Assembly (NCBI GenBank): GCA_902784465.1 | Contig: CACZUZ010000010.1 | Coordinates: forward strand, 1-51,424 | Reading direction: 5' to 3' | DNA from: an uncultured Bacteroidota bacterium | Lineage (GTDB): Bacteria > Bacteroidota > Bacteroidia > Bacteroidales > P3 | Length of the DNA: 51,424 bases | In this document: in pieces, positions 34,899 to 42,987 of the stretch | Position numbering within the stretch: position 1 is the first letter of the stretch | Layout of the letters: the number at the start of each line of letters is the position of its first letter | Translations under genes and position numbers: made by a program | The notes under the pieces: model-generated | Databases searched by the model: none | Seen by the model: only the letters and a program-made list of their open reading frames with translations | What the model was told of the DNA's origin: nothing

Positions 34899-35771
34899 AT
34901 GGAAAAACTCATCATTACCGCTGCCATCTGTGGCGCAGAAGTAACCAAGGAACAGAACCCCAATGTGCCTTATACCGTAGAAGAGATTGTGCGTGAGGCC
35001 AAGAGTGCTGTCGACGCTGGTGCCGCCATCGTCCACCTTCATGTCCGCGAGGACGACGGTACGCCCACCCAGAGCCACGTCCGCTTCCAGGAGTGCACCG
35101 AGGCCATCCTCAAGGAGTGCCCCAATGTCATTCTTATTCCCTCGACGGGCGGAGCTGTGGGCATGACTCCCGACGAGCGTCTGGACTCCACCAACACCAC
35201 CCCTGTTCCCGAAATGGCCACCCTCGACTGCGGCACCTGCAACTTCGGTGACGACATCTTCGACAACACCATGCCCACCATGCGTGCCTTCGGCAAACGC
35301 ATGATTGAGAAAGGCATCAAGCCCGAATACGAGTGCTTCGAGATGGGTCACCTCGAGACCATCGTCCACATGGCACGCAAAGGTCAGGTACCCAGCGCCT
35401 TCGGCGTCAACGGTCCCGACGGCAAACCCCTGCCCCTCGTCCCCATGCAGTTCAACTTCGTCCTCGGCGTCCTCGGTTGTGCTTCGGCATCCGTCGACAA
35501 CCTGGTATGGATGGCCAAGAACATCCCCGCCGGCAGCACCTGGACAGCCACCGGCATCGGCCGCAACGCCTTCACTCTGGCCGCTCCCGCCATCGTCATG
35601 GGCGGAAACGTTCGCGTAGGCTTCGAGGACAACCTCTATCTGGAGCGCGGCGTCCTCGCCAAGAGCAACGGTGAGCTGGTCGACAAGGTTGTTCGCATGG
35701 CCAAACTCCTAGGCCGCCAGGTTGCCACCAGCGACGAGGCCCGCGAAATCCTCAGCCTCAAGAAGAGATAA
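34899..35771 (+). CDS. kce: 3-keto-5-aminohexanoate cleavage enzyme (BKACE, DUF849)
   Basis: 290 residues, (beta/alpha)8 zinc enzyme. In lysine fermentation Kce joins 3-keto-5-aminohexanoate with acetyl-CoA to give 3-aminobutyryl-CoA and acetoacetate. Zinc ligands His46 and His48 in IVHLHVREDDG, then STGGAVGMTPDERL, LDCGTCNFGD, FEMGHLETI, VPMQFNFVLGVLG and NVRVGFEDNLYL are all in place. BKACE enzymes have many substrates, but these motifs and an amino-acid-fermenting context fit Kce. The other lysine genes (kamDE, kdd, kal) are not nearby. It follows a strong change in base composition and mobile debris but itself resembles the rest of the chromosome. Confidence 0.85.
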   Translation: MEKLIITAAICGAEVTKEQNPNVPYTVEEIVREAKSAVDAGAAIVHLHVREDDGTPTQSHVRFQECTEAILKECPNVILIPSTGGAVGMTPDERLDSTNTTPVPEMATLDCGTCNFGDDIFDNTMPTMRAFGKRMIEKGIKPEYECFEMGHLETIVHMARKGQVPSAFGVNGPDGKPLPLVPMQFNFVLGVLGCASASVDNLVWMAKNIPAGSTWTATGIGRNAFTLAAPAIVMGGNVRVGFEDNLYLERGVLAKSNGELVDKVVRMAKLLGRQVATSDEAREILSLKKR

Positions 35772-35800
35772 TCCGACACCGAAATCACAACATATTGCTG

Positions 35801-36412
35801 ATGCAGTTTATTGATTTCCACACACACCAGAAGACTGCGGAGGGTGTCATCACCCCCCGCAGTTTTGGTATTCATCCCTGGCATGTGGGTGAGGAGACAG
35901 CAACATCTCCCGATGAGCTGTATGACAAGTACCACAGCAATCTAAGGGATGCTGAAATCATAGGCGAGTGTGGACTTGACAAACTGCACGAAAACATATC
36001 CAGACAGCAGCAGATATTTGAATGGCAGCTCATTATTGCCGAAAGAATGCAAAAACCCGTGGTCGTGCATTGCGTCAGGTGTTTCAATGAGTTGACAAGC
36101 CTGCGCAAACGCTATCGCTCCACCCCTTGGGTGGTGCATGGATTCACCGGCACCACGCAGTTGGCACAACAGCTGGAGCGCATCGGTATAGGCATATCCT
36201 TCGGAGCCGCACTCATCGACAGCAAGAAAGCCAAAGTCATGGAGACCTTCAGGAACTACGACGGCCCTTTCCTGCTCGAGACAGACACTGCCGAATGCGG
36301 CATAGAGGCAGTCTACCATGCAGCTGCCACAATTAAGGGCATCGGACTCAACGAGCTGTCAGATATGCTGAACAACAATTACAACAAATTGATTTACAAC
36401 AAAAATGCCTGA
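35801..36412 (+). CDS. TatD-family metal-dependent hydrolase, short form
   Basis: 203 residues from ATG 35801 (a TTG at 35795 is possible). Metal ligands of the TatD TIM barrel are recognisable: FIDFHTH, Glu in IIGECGLDK, His in PVVVHCVR, His in WVVHGFTGT and Asp in LLETDTAECGI. Family members are DNases or deacylases, about 255-265 residues long. This one is shorter by about 55, mostly in the N-terminal region between FHTH and FGIHPWHVG, as in the compact TatD forms seen in Bacteroidota. It overlaps trmH by 8 bp and sits 29 bp after the BKACE gene, so the three may be co-transcribed. Confidence 0.88.
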   Translation: MQFIDFHTHQKTAEGVITPRSFGIHPWHVGEETATSPDELYDKYHSNLRDAEIIGECGLDKLHENISRQQQIFEWQLIIAERMQKPVVVHCVRCFNELTSLRKRYRSTPWVVHGFTGTTQLAQQLERIGIGISFGAALIDSKKAKVMETFRNYDGPFLLETDTAECGIEAVYHAAATIKGIGLNELSDMLNNNYNKLIYNKNA

Positions 36413-37115
36413 AAGGAAAATAGCAGATAAAGAATTCTTCGGCGGTTTAAGTCTCGAGCAAAAACAGCGGCTCTACGATAACGCCGGCGAGATGATTTCG
36501 GACAACAAGCGGCAGCTATTCGACCGTCTCATCCAGTTCCGCACACGCCATATCGCCGTAGTGCTGGAGAACATCTACCAGTCGCACAACGCCAGCGCAG
36601 TGCTGCGTAGCTGCGACTGCTTCGGGGTACAGGATGTACATGTCGTTGAAGACCGCAACCCCTTCAACCCTGCTGGCGATGTGGCTGTTGGAAGCAGCAA
36701 ATGGGTCGACTACTACAAACACAGCGACATCAAGGCTGCCTACCGCCATCTCCACGAGAAAGGCTATCGCATCGTCGCCACCCTGCCACACGAGAACGAC
36801 ACCATGATAGGCGACCTCGACCTCAGCCAGCCCGTGGCACTGGTCTTCGGCACCGAGCTGACCGGTCTGACACAAGACGCCATCGACGGCGCCGACGGAT
36901 ATGTAAAGATACCAATGTACGGATTTACTGAAAGTTTCAATATCTCGGTCTGTGCCGCCTTGTCTCTGTTCAGCACCACCGAACGTATGAGAAGCAACCC
37001 GTCAATACGATGGCAGATGGATGAAGAGGAACAACTGACTCAGAAACTGCACTGGTGCATGCAGGCTATCCGCAACGGCGAAGAAGTGATGAAGCAGCTG
37101 ATGGCTGACTATTAG
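36405..37115 (+). CDS. trmH: SpoU/TrmH-family RNA 2'-O-methyltransferase
   Basis: 236 residues of the SPOUT trefoil-knot class. The three motifs are present: HIAVVLENIYQSHNASAVLR (Asn-Ala-Ser and catalytic Arg), ALVFGTELTGL, and IPMYGFTESFNISVCAALSL. N- and C-terminal helical extensions match TrmH, which methylates G18 of tRNA with S-adenosylmethionine. Other SpoU enzymes methylate rRNA, so the target is assigned by resemblance. The start codon lies inside the end of the tatD gene. Confidence 0.92.
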   Translation: MPERKIADKEFFGGLSLEQKQRLYDNAGEMISDNKRQLFDRLIQFRTRHIAVVLENIYQSHNASAVLRSCDCFGVQDVHVVEDRNPFNPAGDVAVGSSKWVDYYKHSDIKAAYRHLHEKGYRIVATLPHENDTMIGDLDLSQPVALVFGTELTGLTQDAIDGADGYVKIPMYGFTESFNISVCAALSLFSTTERMRSNPSIRWQMDEEEQLTQKLHWCMQAIRNGEEVMKQLMADY

Positions 37116-37186
37116 GCTTCAATTGCCAACTCATGCCTTAATCACTATTTTTTTTGATAGAGCAAGCATAGTATAAGAAAAAAACG

Positions 37187-37194
37187 TACATTTG
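37187..37194 (+). promoter_or_regulatory. Probable -7 element of the PepSY-like gene
   Basis: TACATTTG (TAnnTTTG), 43 bp before the start at 37237, with GCAAAAG following, as at several promoters in this window. Confidence 0.45.
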
Positions 37195-37236
37195 CAAAAG
37201 CATTTTCAACAAGGATAAACCAACAATTCATTAACA

Positions 37237-37710
37237 ATGAAAAAGATAATCATACTTGCAGCAATTGCATTGCTGTCGCAGAGTTTGCTTTTCGCCCAGA
37301 ATGGGAAAGCTGTATCGGACAAAGATGTACCGGAACGTTATGTAAAAGACTTCAAACGTCTGTCACCCGACACCAAAAATGTGGAATGGTATCTCATCGA
37401 CACCCTCATCTACGATGCCACATTCCGCAACGAGAATGGTACGCAAACCAGCTACCGTTTCTCGCCCAAGGGCACCGAGACTCGCTGGTATGTTGAGGAG
37501 AAATACTATCCCCACGCCATCGTCGCCAAAGTCCAGACCGAGCATCCTGGCTACAAAATCAAAGAGCTTTACACACTGATGATCAAGAACAAGGTCACCT
37601 ACCAGGTACTCGTTGGCCAGCGCAAAGGCCTCTTCGTCAAGAAATGGAAACACATGCGCATCATGAATTTCGAGACCGACGGCAAGTTCATCGACGAGGT
37701 GGAACTCTAA
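37237..37710 (+). CDS. Periplasmic PepSY-like (BLIP-fold) protein
   Basis: 157 residues with a signal peptide ending LLFA-Q. The mature part has the PepSY-like pattern: VPERYVKDFKRLSPDTKNVEW, YDATFRNENGTQTSYRFSPKG and TRWYVEEKYYPHAIVAKV, then a second half-repeat ending GKFIDEVEL. PF11396 proteins are small periplasmic beta-lactamase-inhibitor-like folds common in Bacteroidota, of unknown function. The stop codon overlaps by two bases the stop of the convergent glycosyltransferase gene. Confidence 0.82.
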   Translation: MKKIIILAAIALLSQSLLFAQNGKAVSDKDVPERYVKDFKRLSPDTKNVEWYLIDTLIYDATFRNENGTQTSYRFSPKGTETRWYVEEKYYPHAIVAKVQTEHPGYKIKELYTLMIKNKVTYQVLVGQRKGLFVKKWKHMRIMNFETDGKFIDEVEL

Positions 37711-38873
37711 GCCTTACCTGTTGTCATCATATATAGCCTCAGCAAGTCTGAGGCTATTTTTTTTGGTGCGAACCGAGCGGCCTGTATTGTAGCCAGCGAC
37801 TGCAACTCGCCGTAGAGGTGCGGATTGGACAGAAGTCTATTAATCTGGGCTGCAATCTCTTTAGGCGAGGAAGGGTCGGCATAGAGGGCAGCATCGCCGC
37901 CCACCTCGGGAATCGACGAACGGGATGAAGCCACTACAGGGGTACCGCAGACCAGCGACTCCAACACCGGTATGCCGAAACCTTCGAAGATAGACATATA
38001 GACCGATGCAAAAGCCTCCGCATAGATTGCCGGAAAGTCGGCAAAGTCGACGCCCTGCAAGAAATGCACTCGCGACTCGAGCCCATGACGGATGACGGCA
38101 TCAACAACAGCATCACTATAAGCTGTCTTCTTCCCAATCACGACAAGATGCACATTGCCAGGAACCATCGCCATAGCCTCAACAACAGCAACCTGGTTCT
38201 TGCGCAACTCAATGGTACCCACACAGACAATGTATTTGTCGGGCAACGCATAACGCTGGCGAACGGCGGCACGGTGACTGTTGGGCACTGCCGCATGGAA
38301 GATGGCGTCGCACGACTGGTAGACGACCTCTGTTTTTGAGCCATCAACATGCAACAGGTCGACAAGGTCGCGCTGTGTCTGCCTGCTTATGGCCACTATG
38401 GCATCGGCACAGCGACAGGCATGACGTTGCTTCATCTTGTAAATCAGGCGGTCGACGACAGGAAAATGCTTTGGATAGCGCCACACTATAAGGTCGTGCA
38501 TAGTGACGACGAGCTTGCACTCCCCCACCCTGCCGTGTGGCAGTTCGTGGCTTAGTCCATGATAGAGGTCGATGTGGCGGCGACGAATCTCTGTGGCGAT
38601 ACCGAAGGAACGCCACAGGCTTGGGAACAGTCGCCATACCCCTCTGGGAGTCACCACCTTGACATTTCTCTTCGAACCGGAAGCAGAGGCTACTTGCTGT
38701 CCGCCGGACTCCTGCTCATAGAAGCTGGCATGGCTTCCCCTTGCGTCGGGAGTGAAAAGCACCAGCTCGATATCAGGCCTCGCCTCAGCCAACGCACATA
38801 TAACCATGCGGCTATAGTTGCCGAGACCCGTGTTGTTTTTGAAAGCGCGCTTGGCGTCGAAACCGATAATCAT
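37707..38873 (-). CDS. Glycosyltransferase family 4 (GT1-type fold)
   Basis: 388 residues, GT-B fold. N-terminal acceptor domain begins MIIGFDAKRAFKNNTGLGNYSR with LYHGLSHELP and VVTMHDLIVWRYP. The C-terminal donor domain has YIVCVGTIELRKNQ, VHFLQGVDFADFPAIYAEA and the E-x7-E motif in SIFEGFGIPVLES. It transfers a hexose or similar sugar, probably in LPS or surface glycan synthesis. Its ATGA start overlaps the stop of the upstream 5'-nucleotidase gene. Its last codons encode, on the other strand, the terminator of the PepSY-like gene. Confidence 0.92.
   Translation of the reverse strand: MIIGFDAKRAFKNNTGLGNYSRMVICALAEARPDIELVLFTPDARGSHASFYEQESGGQQVASASGSKRNVKVVTPRGVWRLFPSLWRSFGIATEIRRRHIDLYHGLSHELPHGRVGECKLVVTMHDLIVWRYPKHFPVVDRLIYKMKQRHACRCADAIVAISRQTQRDLVDLLHVDGSKTEVVYQSCDAIFHAAVPNSHRAAVRQRYALPDKYIVCVGTIELRKNQVAVVEAMAMVPGNVHLVVIGKKTAYSDAVVDAVIRHGLESRVHFLQGVDFADFPAIYAEAFASVYMSIFEGFGIPVLESLVCGTPVVASSRSSIPEVGGDAALYADPSSPKEIAAQINRLLSNPHLYGELQSLATIQAARFAPKKIASDLLRLYMMTTGKA
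37733..37764 (+). terminator. Rho-independent terminator inside the convergent coding region
   Basis: 9-bp stem (ATAGCCTCA / TGAGGCTAT), 7-base loop and eight T. It serves the PepSY-like gene but lies wholly within the last 20 codons of the minus-strand glycosyltransferase. Confidence 0.85.
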
Positions 38874-40402
38874 TCCACTACAGTAATGCGTCCCTGAGGC
38901 TTGGCATATTGGATGCCTATTTCACCCTTTAGGTTGTTCTCCACATAGTCTACAACAGCATCACGGTAGTTGATGTTGGTCTCGCGCAGCACCTTCGATC
39001 CCTGAAGAATGCCATAAAATCCGCCGCCTTTTACGCAGTAGTCTATTGTGGTCAATGAGTAGAGTCGCTCGGGGTCGATAGGAGCATACTTGCCGTCGGG
39101 CTGCATCACCTCGACATCGGTAATGGCATGAACACCTGTATGTATGGTGTAACGCAGACCCGAGACCTGTGGAAAATTACCGTTGTCGTAGCTCATGTTG
39201 GCGGTGTTGCGGCGCAACAGCTCGACGATGGTGCTACCCTTGACCTCAACCACCTGGAGGAGGTTGTCGTAGGGAAGCAGGCTGATGAAGTCGCCGTAGG
39301 TGATGTCGCCAGCCTTGGGCTGGTTGCGCATACCTCCGCCGTTGGTGATGGCAATCTCCGAGCCAGTGGCAGCGCGAAAAGCGTCAGTCACCAGGTCGGC
39401 AGCATTGGTTTCGGCATAGCGGACAAGGTACTCGTCGGCATCATCCAATATGCGCAGCACATAGTCGCTCTTGGCGACGACACGCGAGGTCACCTTCTCC
39501 ATGCTCTGCTTCACATTCTCGATGGCGCGAACCACCGCCGCGCTGCTCTCCTTGACATCGGCAAGGGGTATCATCGAGAGCGTTATGGTGCCATCAGGAC
39601 GGATGAGGCACTTGCCTATGTTGTTGAACTCGCTGCCCGTCTGGGTAACCACAACGGGTTTGCCAACAAGGTTCAACAGTGTGTCGGCTGGACGCAGGCT
39701 ATGAGTGTGGGCATCAAAGACTAGGTCTATACCACTGGTTTCTGCAACAAGACCATGAGAGTCAACATTTTCGTCAGTCTTATCCTCGCCAAGATGCGAA
39801 AGCACGAAGACGAAGTCGGCGCCTTCGGCACGTGCCTGATCTGCAGCCTTCTGCACTAGGTCGTATGTGCGTTCCGGCTCGAGCGAATATATAAGGCTTC
39901 CATCGTCGGAAATAAAGGCAAAACGCTCGGTATTCATCGTCGAAGGGGCTGTGACACCGACAAAAGCAACCTTCCATTTGCCCACTTTCTTGATGGCGTA
40001 AGGGGCATACACAGGCTTGCCAGTCTTGAGGTCGATAAGGTTGGCTGAGACCGCCACGGTTTTGAGCTGCGACATCAGCTCCATGAAACGGGGAAGCTTA
40101 TAATCGAACTCATGGTTGCCGAGCGTAAGGAAGTCGTAGCCAACAACTTTCATGATATCGACAATGTACTGTCCCTTTGAGATGGCTCCAGCCATGCTGC
40201 CCTGAACGAAATCGCCCGAAGAGACCAGCAACACGTCGGCTGTGTCGGCAATGGCGTCGCGCAGACCTGCCACCTTGGCATAGCCATCGATAGCACAATG
40301 GGCATCGTTTTCGTAAAGAATCACAAGACTGCGGGAGTTCTGTCCCATAAGCGTCGAAACAGACAGCGTAAGCAGCAGGAGAAGAGAAATAATACGAGAC
40401 AT
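38870..40402 (-). CDS. Periplasmic 5'-nucleotidase / UDP-sugar hydrolase family metallophosphatase
   Basis: 510 residues. Signal peptide (cleavage near LMG-Q). The N-terminal calcineurin-like domain has ILYENDAHCAIDGYA, VSSGDFVQGS, GNHEFDY, FVLSHLGED and VFDAHTHS, all metal-site motifs. The C-terminal 5_nucleotid_C domain (about 310-480) shows ITNGGGMRNQPKAGDITYGD and VKGSTIVELLRRN. Enzymes of this type release phosphate from nucleotides or UDP-sugars in the periplasm. Coupled by ATGA to the GT4 gene downstream. The start has a probable promoter 50 bp upstream. Confidence 0.93.
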   Translation of the reverse strand: MSRIISLLLLLTLSVSTLMGQNSRSLVILYENDAHCAIDGYAKVAGLRDAIADTADVLLVSSGDFVQGSMAGAISKGQYIVDIMKVVGYDFLTLGNHEFDYKLPRFMELMSQLKTVAVSANLIDLKTGKPVYAPYAIKKVGKWKVAFVGVTAPSTMNTERFAFISDDGSLIYSLEPERTYDLVQKAADQARAEGADFVFVLSHLGEDKTDENVDSHGLVAETSGIDLVFDAHTHSLRPADTLLNLVGKPVVVTQTGSEFNNIGKCLIRPDGTITLSMIPLADVKESSAAVVRAIENVKQSMEKVTSRVVAKSDYVLRILDDADEYLVRYAETNAADLVTDAFRAATGSEIAITNGGGMRNQPKAGDITYGDFISLLPYDNLLQVVEVKGSTIVELLRRNTANMSYDNGNFPQVSGLRYTIHTGVHAITDVEVMQPDGKYAPIDPERLYSLTTIDYCVKGGGFYGILQGSKVLRETNINYRDAVVDYVENNLKGEIGIQYAKPQGRITVVE

Positions 40403-40452
40403 TTTTCTGACTTATAATAAGTTAAACAATTTCGGAAAACAATTGTAAAATG

Positions 40453-40460
40453 CAAAGTTA
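40453..40460 (-). promoter_or_regulatory. Probable -7 element of the 5'-nucleotidase gene
   Basis: Reads TAACTTTG on the minus strand (TAnnTTTG), 50 bp before the start. It is one half of a divergent promoter pair with 40494-40501. Confidence 0.4.
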
Positions 40461-40493
40461 CTACATTTTTTCTTATAATTGAAAACAATTATG

Positions 40494-40501
40494 TATTTTT
40501 G
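40494..40501 (+). promoter_or_regulatory. Probable -7 element of the small lipoprotein gene
   Basis: TATTTTTG (TAnnTTTG) followed by CAAAAC, 52 bp before the ATG at 40554; supports that start over in-frame codons further upstream. Confidence 0.45.
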
Positions 40502-40553
40502 CAAAACAATACAACCTACAATAAGCAATCACAACAATTTAACATTCAATAGA

Positions 40554-40901
40554 ATGAAGAGAACCATTACCATCGTAGCCCTTACAGGCCTCATGCTGGC
40601 TGCTTGCAACAACAGCATCGACGATGCCGAAGTCAGGCAAGATGTACACCGTCTGGTTTCCAAAACCGAGCAATGCTACGCCAACGTACACAACGACCTG
40701 CTCGACAGTCTTGATGTCGATTACTTCACCAAATGCAATGACGAGCTAATGGAGATGCTGGACGACATCGACAAGAAATACAAAAACCCGAAGGACCGCC
40801 ACAAGTTTGACAGTACCTTCTTCGAAGAGATAGACCGCAGCGACCTCGACAACGACATTATCTCCATGATGCAAGAACTCTATGGCATGAATGAAATATG
40901 A
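40554..40901 (+). CDS. Small acidic lipoprotein of unknown function
   Basis: 115 residues from ATG 40554. Lipobox LMLAAC, with a signal peptide MKRTITIVALTGLMLAA. The mature part is helical and acidic with two cysteines (TEQCYANVHNDLLDSLD, YFTKCNDELMEMLDDID) and an Asp-rich C-terminus. I do not recognise a family. The next gene is 365 bp away across the 8-bp array; both face the same way, so they may form an operon with the DUF481 barrel and coiled-coil protein. Confidence 0.75.
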   Translation: MKRTITIVALTGLMLAACNNSIDDAEVRQDVHRLVSKTEQCYANVHNDLLDSLDVDYFTKCNDELMEMLDDIDKKYKNPKDRHKFDSTFFEEIDRSDLDNDIISMMQELYGMNEI

Positions 40902-40912
40902 AAAAGACTTTC

Positions 40913-41260
40913 GGATGATTGGATATTCGGATTAACGGATTGACGGATTGACGGATTATCGGATAATCGGACATCCGAACATCCGAACATCCGAAAATCC
41001 AAATATCCAAATATCCAAATATCCAAATATCCAAATATCCGAACATCCGAACATCCGAATATCCGAATATCCGAAAATCCAAATATCCGAACATCCGAAC
41101 ATCCGAACATCCGAAAATCCAAATATCCGAACATCCGAACATCCAAATATCCGAACATCCAAATATCCGAACATCCGAACATCCGAACATCCAAATATCC
41201 GAACATCCGAACATCCGAACATCCGAATATCCGAAAATCCGAAAATCCTAAAATCCTAAA
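40913..41260. repeat. Intergenic 8-bp tandem array with internal strand switch (GGATnnnn to ATCCnnnn)
   Basis: The 8-bp register is unbroken for 348 bp. From 40913 to 40972 units read GGATTGAC or similar; from 40973 to 41260 there are exactly 36 units of ATCCGAAC, ATCCAAAT, ATCCGAAT or ATCCGAAA. GGAT is the reverse complement of ATCC, so the unit flips strand at about 40969-40976 without losing phase. The array begins 11 bp after one stop codon and ends 6 bp before the next ATG. No other feature is visible in this spacer. Confidence 0.97.
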
Positions 41261-41266
41261 TTAAAT

Positions 41267-41992
41267 ATGAAACGAATACTATTATTAGTTGCCGTTGTCG
41301 TCCTATCGATGACAGGCAAAGGACTGAAAGCCCAGCAGAACTGGAGCTACGAATTTGGACTTGGCGGAACCTATAACAGCGGAAATGTCAGCAATATAGG
41401 TTTCCGTACAAATGCGGGACTGGGACGCAACGACAGCATCAAAGCCGTTTATGCCAATGTACGCTTCGTCTACAACGAAGAACAGAAAGTCCCCACCAAT
41501 AAGGGACTGGATGGCAGCATCAAGTTCGACTACTATCGCAACATCCACTGGTCGCCCTTTATCGCCGCCGAGTTTGTGACCAACCATTTCAAGGGCTATG
41601 ACTTCAAGACTGCATTCCTTGGCGGTCTGAAATACACATTCTTCTACAAGAAAGATGTTTACGACTATTCCGTCAGTGCCGCACTGGTGGGAGACTATGT
41701 CGACTTCACCGGCGACAACAGCATGAACGGCATGAAGATGCGTGTGTCGGCAAGGGTCCAGGCTCGTCAGAAAATCGGTGAGTCCACCACCCTCTATCAT
41801 GCCACCTTCTACCAGCCTGCCGTGAACGAATTGAGCGACTTCCTTTTCTCCAGCGTCACCAAAGTGTCCAACAAGCTGAACGAGCATGTCTACTTCGACG
41901 TCATCTTCGACTATGGCTACCGCAGCGTGGTTCCGGAAGAAAGACACCACCACGACCTCACAACGGAAGTGGCCATCAAAATCAAATTCTAA
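41267..41992 (+). CDS. DUF481-like outer-membrane beta-barrel
   Basis: 241 residues. Signal peptide ends GLKA-Q. The mature protein alternates polar and aromatic residues in about ten strands (WSYEFGLGGTYNSGNVSNIGF, IKFDYYRNIHWSPFIAAEF, YTFFYKKDVYDYSVSAALVG) and ends in a terminal Phe (IKIKF), as expected for a barrel inserted by BAM. The GTYNSGNVSN opening is that of DUF481 (salt-induced outer-membrane protein family), of unknown function. Both flanking spacers are composed of the same 8-bp array, with only 6 bp before its ATG and none after its stop. Confidence 0.82.
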   Translation: MKRILLLVAVVVLSMTGKGLKAQQNWSYEFGLGGTYNSGNVSNIGFRTNAGLGRNDSIKAVYANVRFVYNEEQKVPTNKGLDGSIKFDYYRNIHWSPFIAAEFVTNHFKGYDFKTAFLGGLKYTFFYKKDVYDYSVSAALVGDYVDFTGDNSMNGMKMRVSARVQARQKIGESTTLYHATFYQPAVNELSDFLFSSVTKVSNKLNEHVYFDVIFDYGYRSVVPEERHHHDLTTEVAIKIKF

Positions 41993-42120
41993 ATCCAGAC
42001 ATCCAATCATCCGAAAATCCAATCATCCGAAAATCCGAAAATCCAATCATCCAACCATCCGAATATCCGAACATCCGAACATCCGAATATCCGAATATCC
42101 GAAAATCCAAAAATCCCTAT
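41993..42120. repeat. Intergenic 8-bp tandem array (ATCCnnnn), 16 units
   Basis: Sixteen units starting on the base after the DUF481 gene's stop and ending 3 bp before the next ATG. Units (ATCCAATC, ATCCGAAA, ATCCGAAC, ATCCGAAT) are those of 40913-41260; the pair ATCCAATC-ATCCGAAA also occurs, reverse-complemented, at the left end of that array. Confidence 0.97.
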
Positions 42121-42123
42121 ATT

Positions 42124-42879
42124 ATGAAAAAAGTATTTCTCTTTCTCATCGCTTCAACGCTGATCATGGGCCTCAAAGCACAAATCGTGCAGGAGACAAA
42201 CGCCCAGTACAAAGACTACACTATTCCGGCATATACTGTGACCGTGAAACAAGACAAAGACCTGGCAACCGACGCTGTCGTCCAACGCCTGAAAGATGCA
42301 GGGTTGAAAACAAGCAAAAGCAGCGGCTATATCATTGCTGAGAACCAAACTTTTACCGACATCTTCACCCAGCCTATCGATTTTTATGCCAAGGTTGACG
42401 AACAGGGCAAAAAGAAGGAGCGCACCACTGTGGTGACATTCTTCGCCAAGTCTCCCAACCTGACCATCAGCCAAAACGAGCTGAATGTCAACGTGCGTCG
42501 TCTGGCAGAGTCTTTCCCCTCATACGTCGACCGCTATGAGGCCAGCCAGAAAGTCGACGCCGAAAGCAAAAACCTGAACAAAGCACAGAAAGCACAGTCG
42601 AAAGCTGCCTCCAACCTCGCCTCTATTGAGAAAGACATAGTCTCCGACCAGGAAAAAATAGCAAAGAAAGAGGCCGAGATTACCAAGAAAGAGGCTGAGA
42701 TTGCCAAGATACAGCAGAAGATTGAAGAGCTAAGGAAAGATATTGAGAAACTCAATAACAACATTGAAAAGAACAGCCAGAAGAAGAGCGAAGCCCAGGA
42801 CAAGGTTGACAAAACCAACCAGGATGTACAGAATGTCGAGAGCGACCTGAACCGCTACCGTCAACAGGCAGGAAACTAA
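42124..42879 (+). CDS. Exported coiled-coil protein of unknown function
   Basis: 251 residues. Signal peptide MKKVFLFLIASTLIMGLKA. An N-terminal mixed domain (about 20-125: IPAYTVTVKQDKDLATDAVVQ, GYIIAENQTFTDIFT, TVVTFFAKSPNL) is followed by a long coiled coil (about 130-251) of Lys/Glu/Ala/Gln with heptad blocks such as KKEAEITKKEAEIAKIQQKI. I do not recognise the family. It follows the DUF481 barrel gene across the array and ends in a bidirectional terminator. A periplasmic spacer or barrel partner is a guess. Confidence 0.8.
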   Translation: MKKVFLFLIASTLIMGLKAQIVQETNAQYKDYTIPAYTVTVKQDKDLATDAVVQRLKDAGLKTSKSSGYIIAENQTFTDIFTQPIDFYAKVDEQGKKKERTTVVTFFAKSPNLTISQNELNVNVRRLAESFPSYVDRYEASQKVDAESKNLNKAQKAQSKAASNLASIEKDIVSDQEKIAKKEAEITKKEAEIAKIQQKIEELRKDIEKLNNNIEKNSQKKSEAQDKVDKTNQDVQNVESDLNRYRQQAGN

Positions 42880-42924
42880 AAAAAACATACACCATCCGGG
42901 CTTCTACGCCTCATTCAAAAATGG

Positions 42925-42958
42925 GAAGACCCTCGGAACGATGATTCCGAGGGTCTTC
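42925..42958. terminator. Bidirectional rho-independent terminator
   Basis: Perfect 14-bp stem (GAAGACCCTCGGAA / TTCCGAGGGTCTTC) with a 6-base loop, between the convergent coiled-coil gene and secA. T-rich on the minus-strand side (CCCATTTTTG), so it terminates secA well and probably also the plus-strand gene. Confidence 0.85.
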
Positions 42959-42987
42959 TCGTTGTGGGTACTTGCACACGGGCGGGC

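Noticed and set aside
40858-41259. Long open frames on both strands in the 8-bp array (FGCSD- and NIRTSEHP-type repeats)
   Set aside because: They exist only because the octamer has no stop in several frames; no starts, signals or conservation, and they overlap one another.
40913-41260. CRISPR array
   Set aside because: There are no spacers; the repeat is a continuous 8-bp unit and no cas genes are near.
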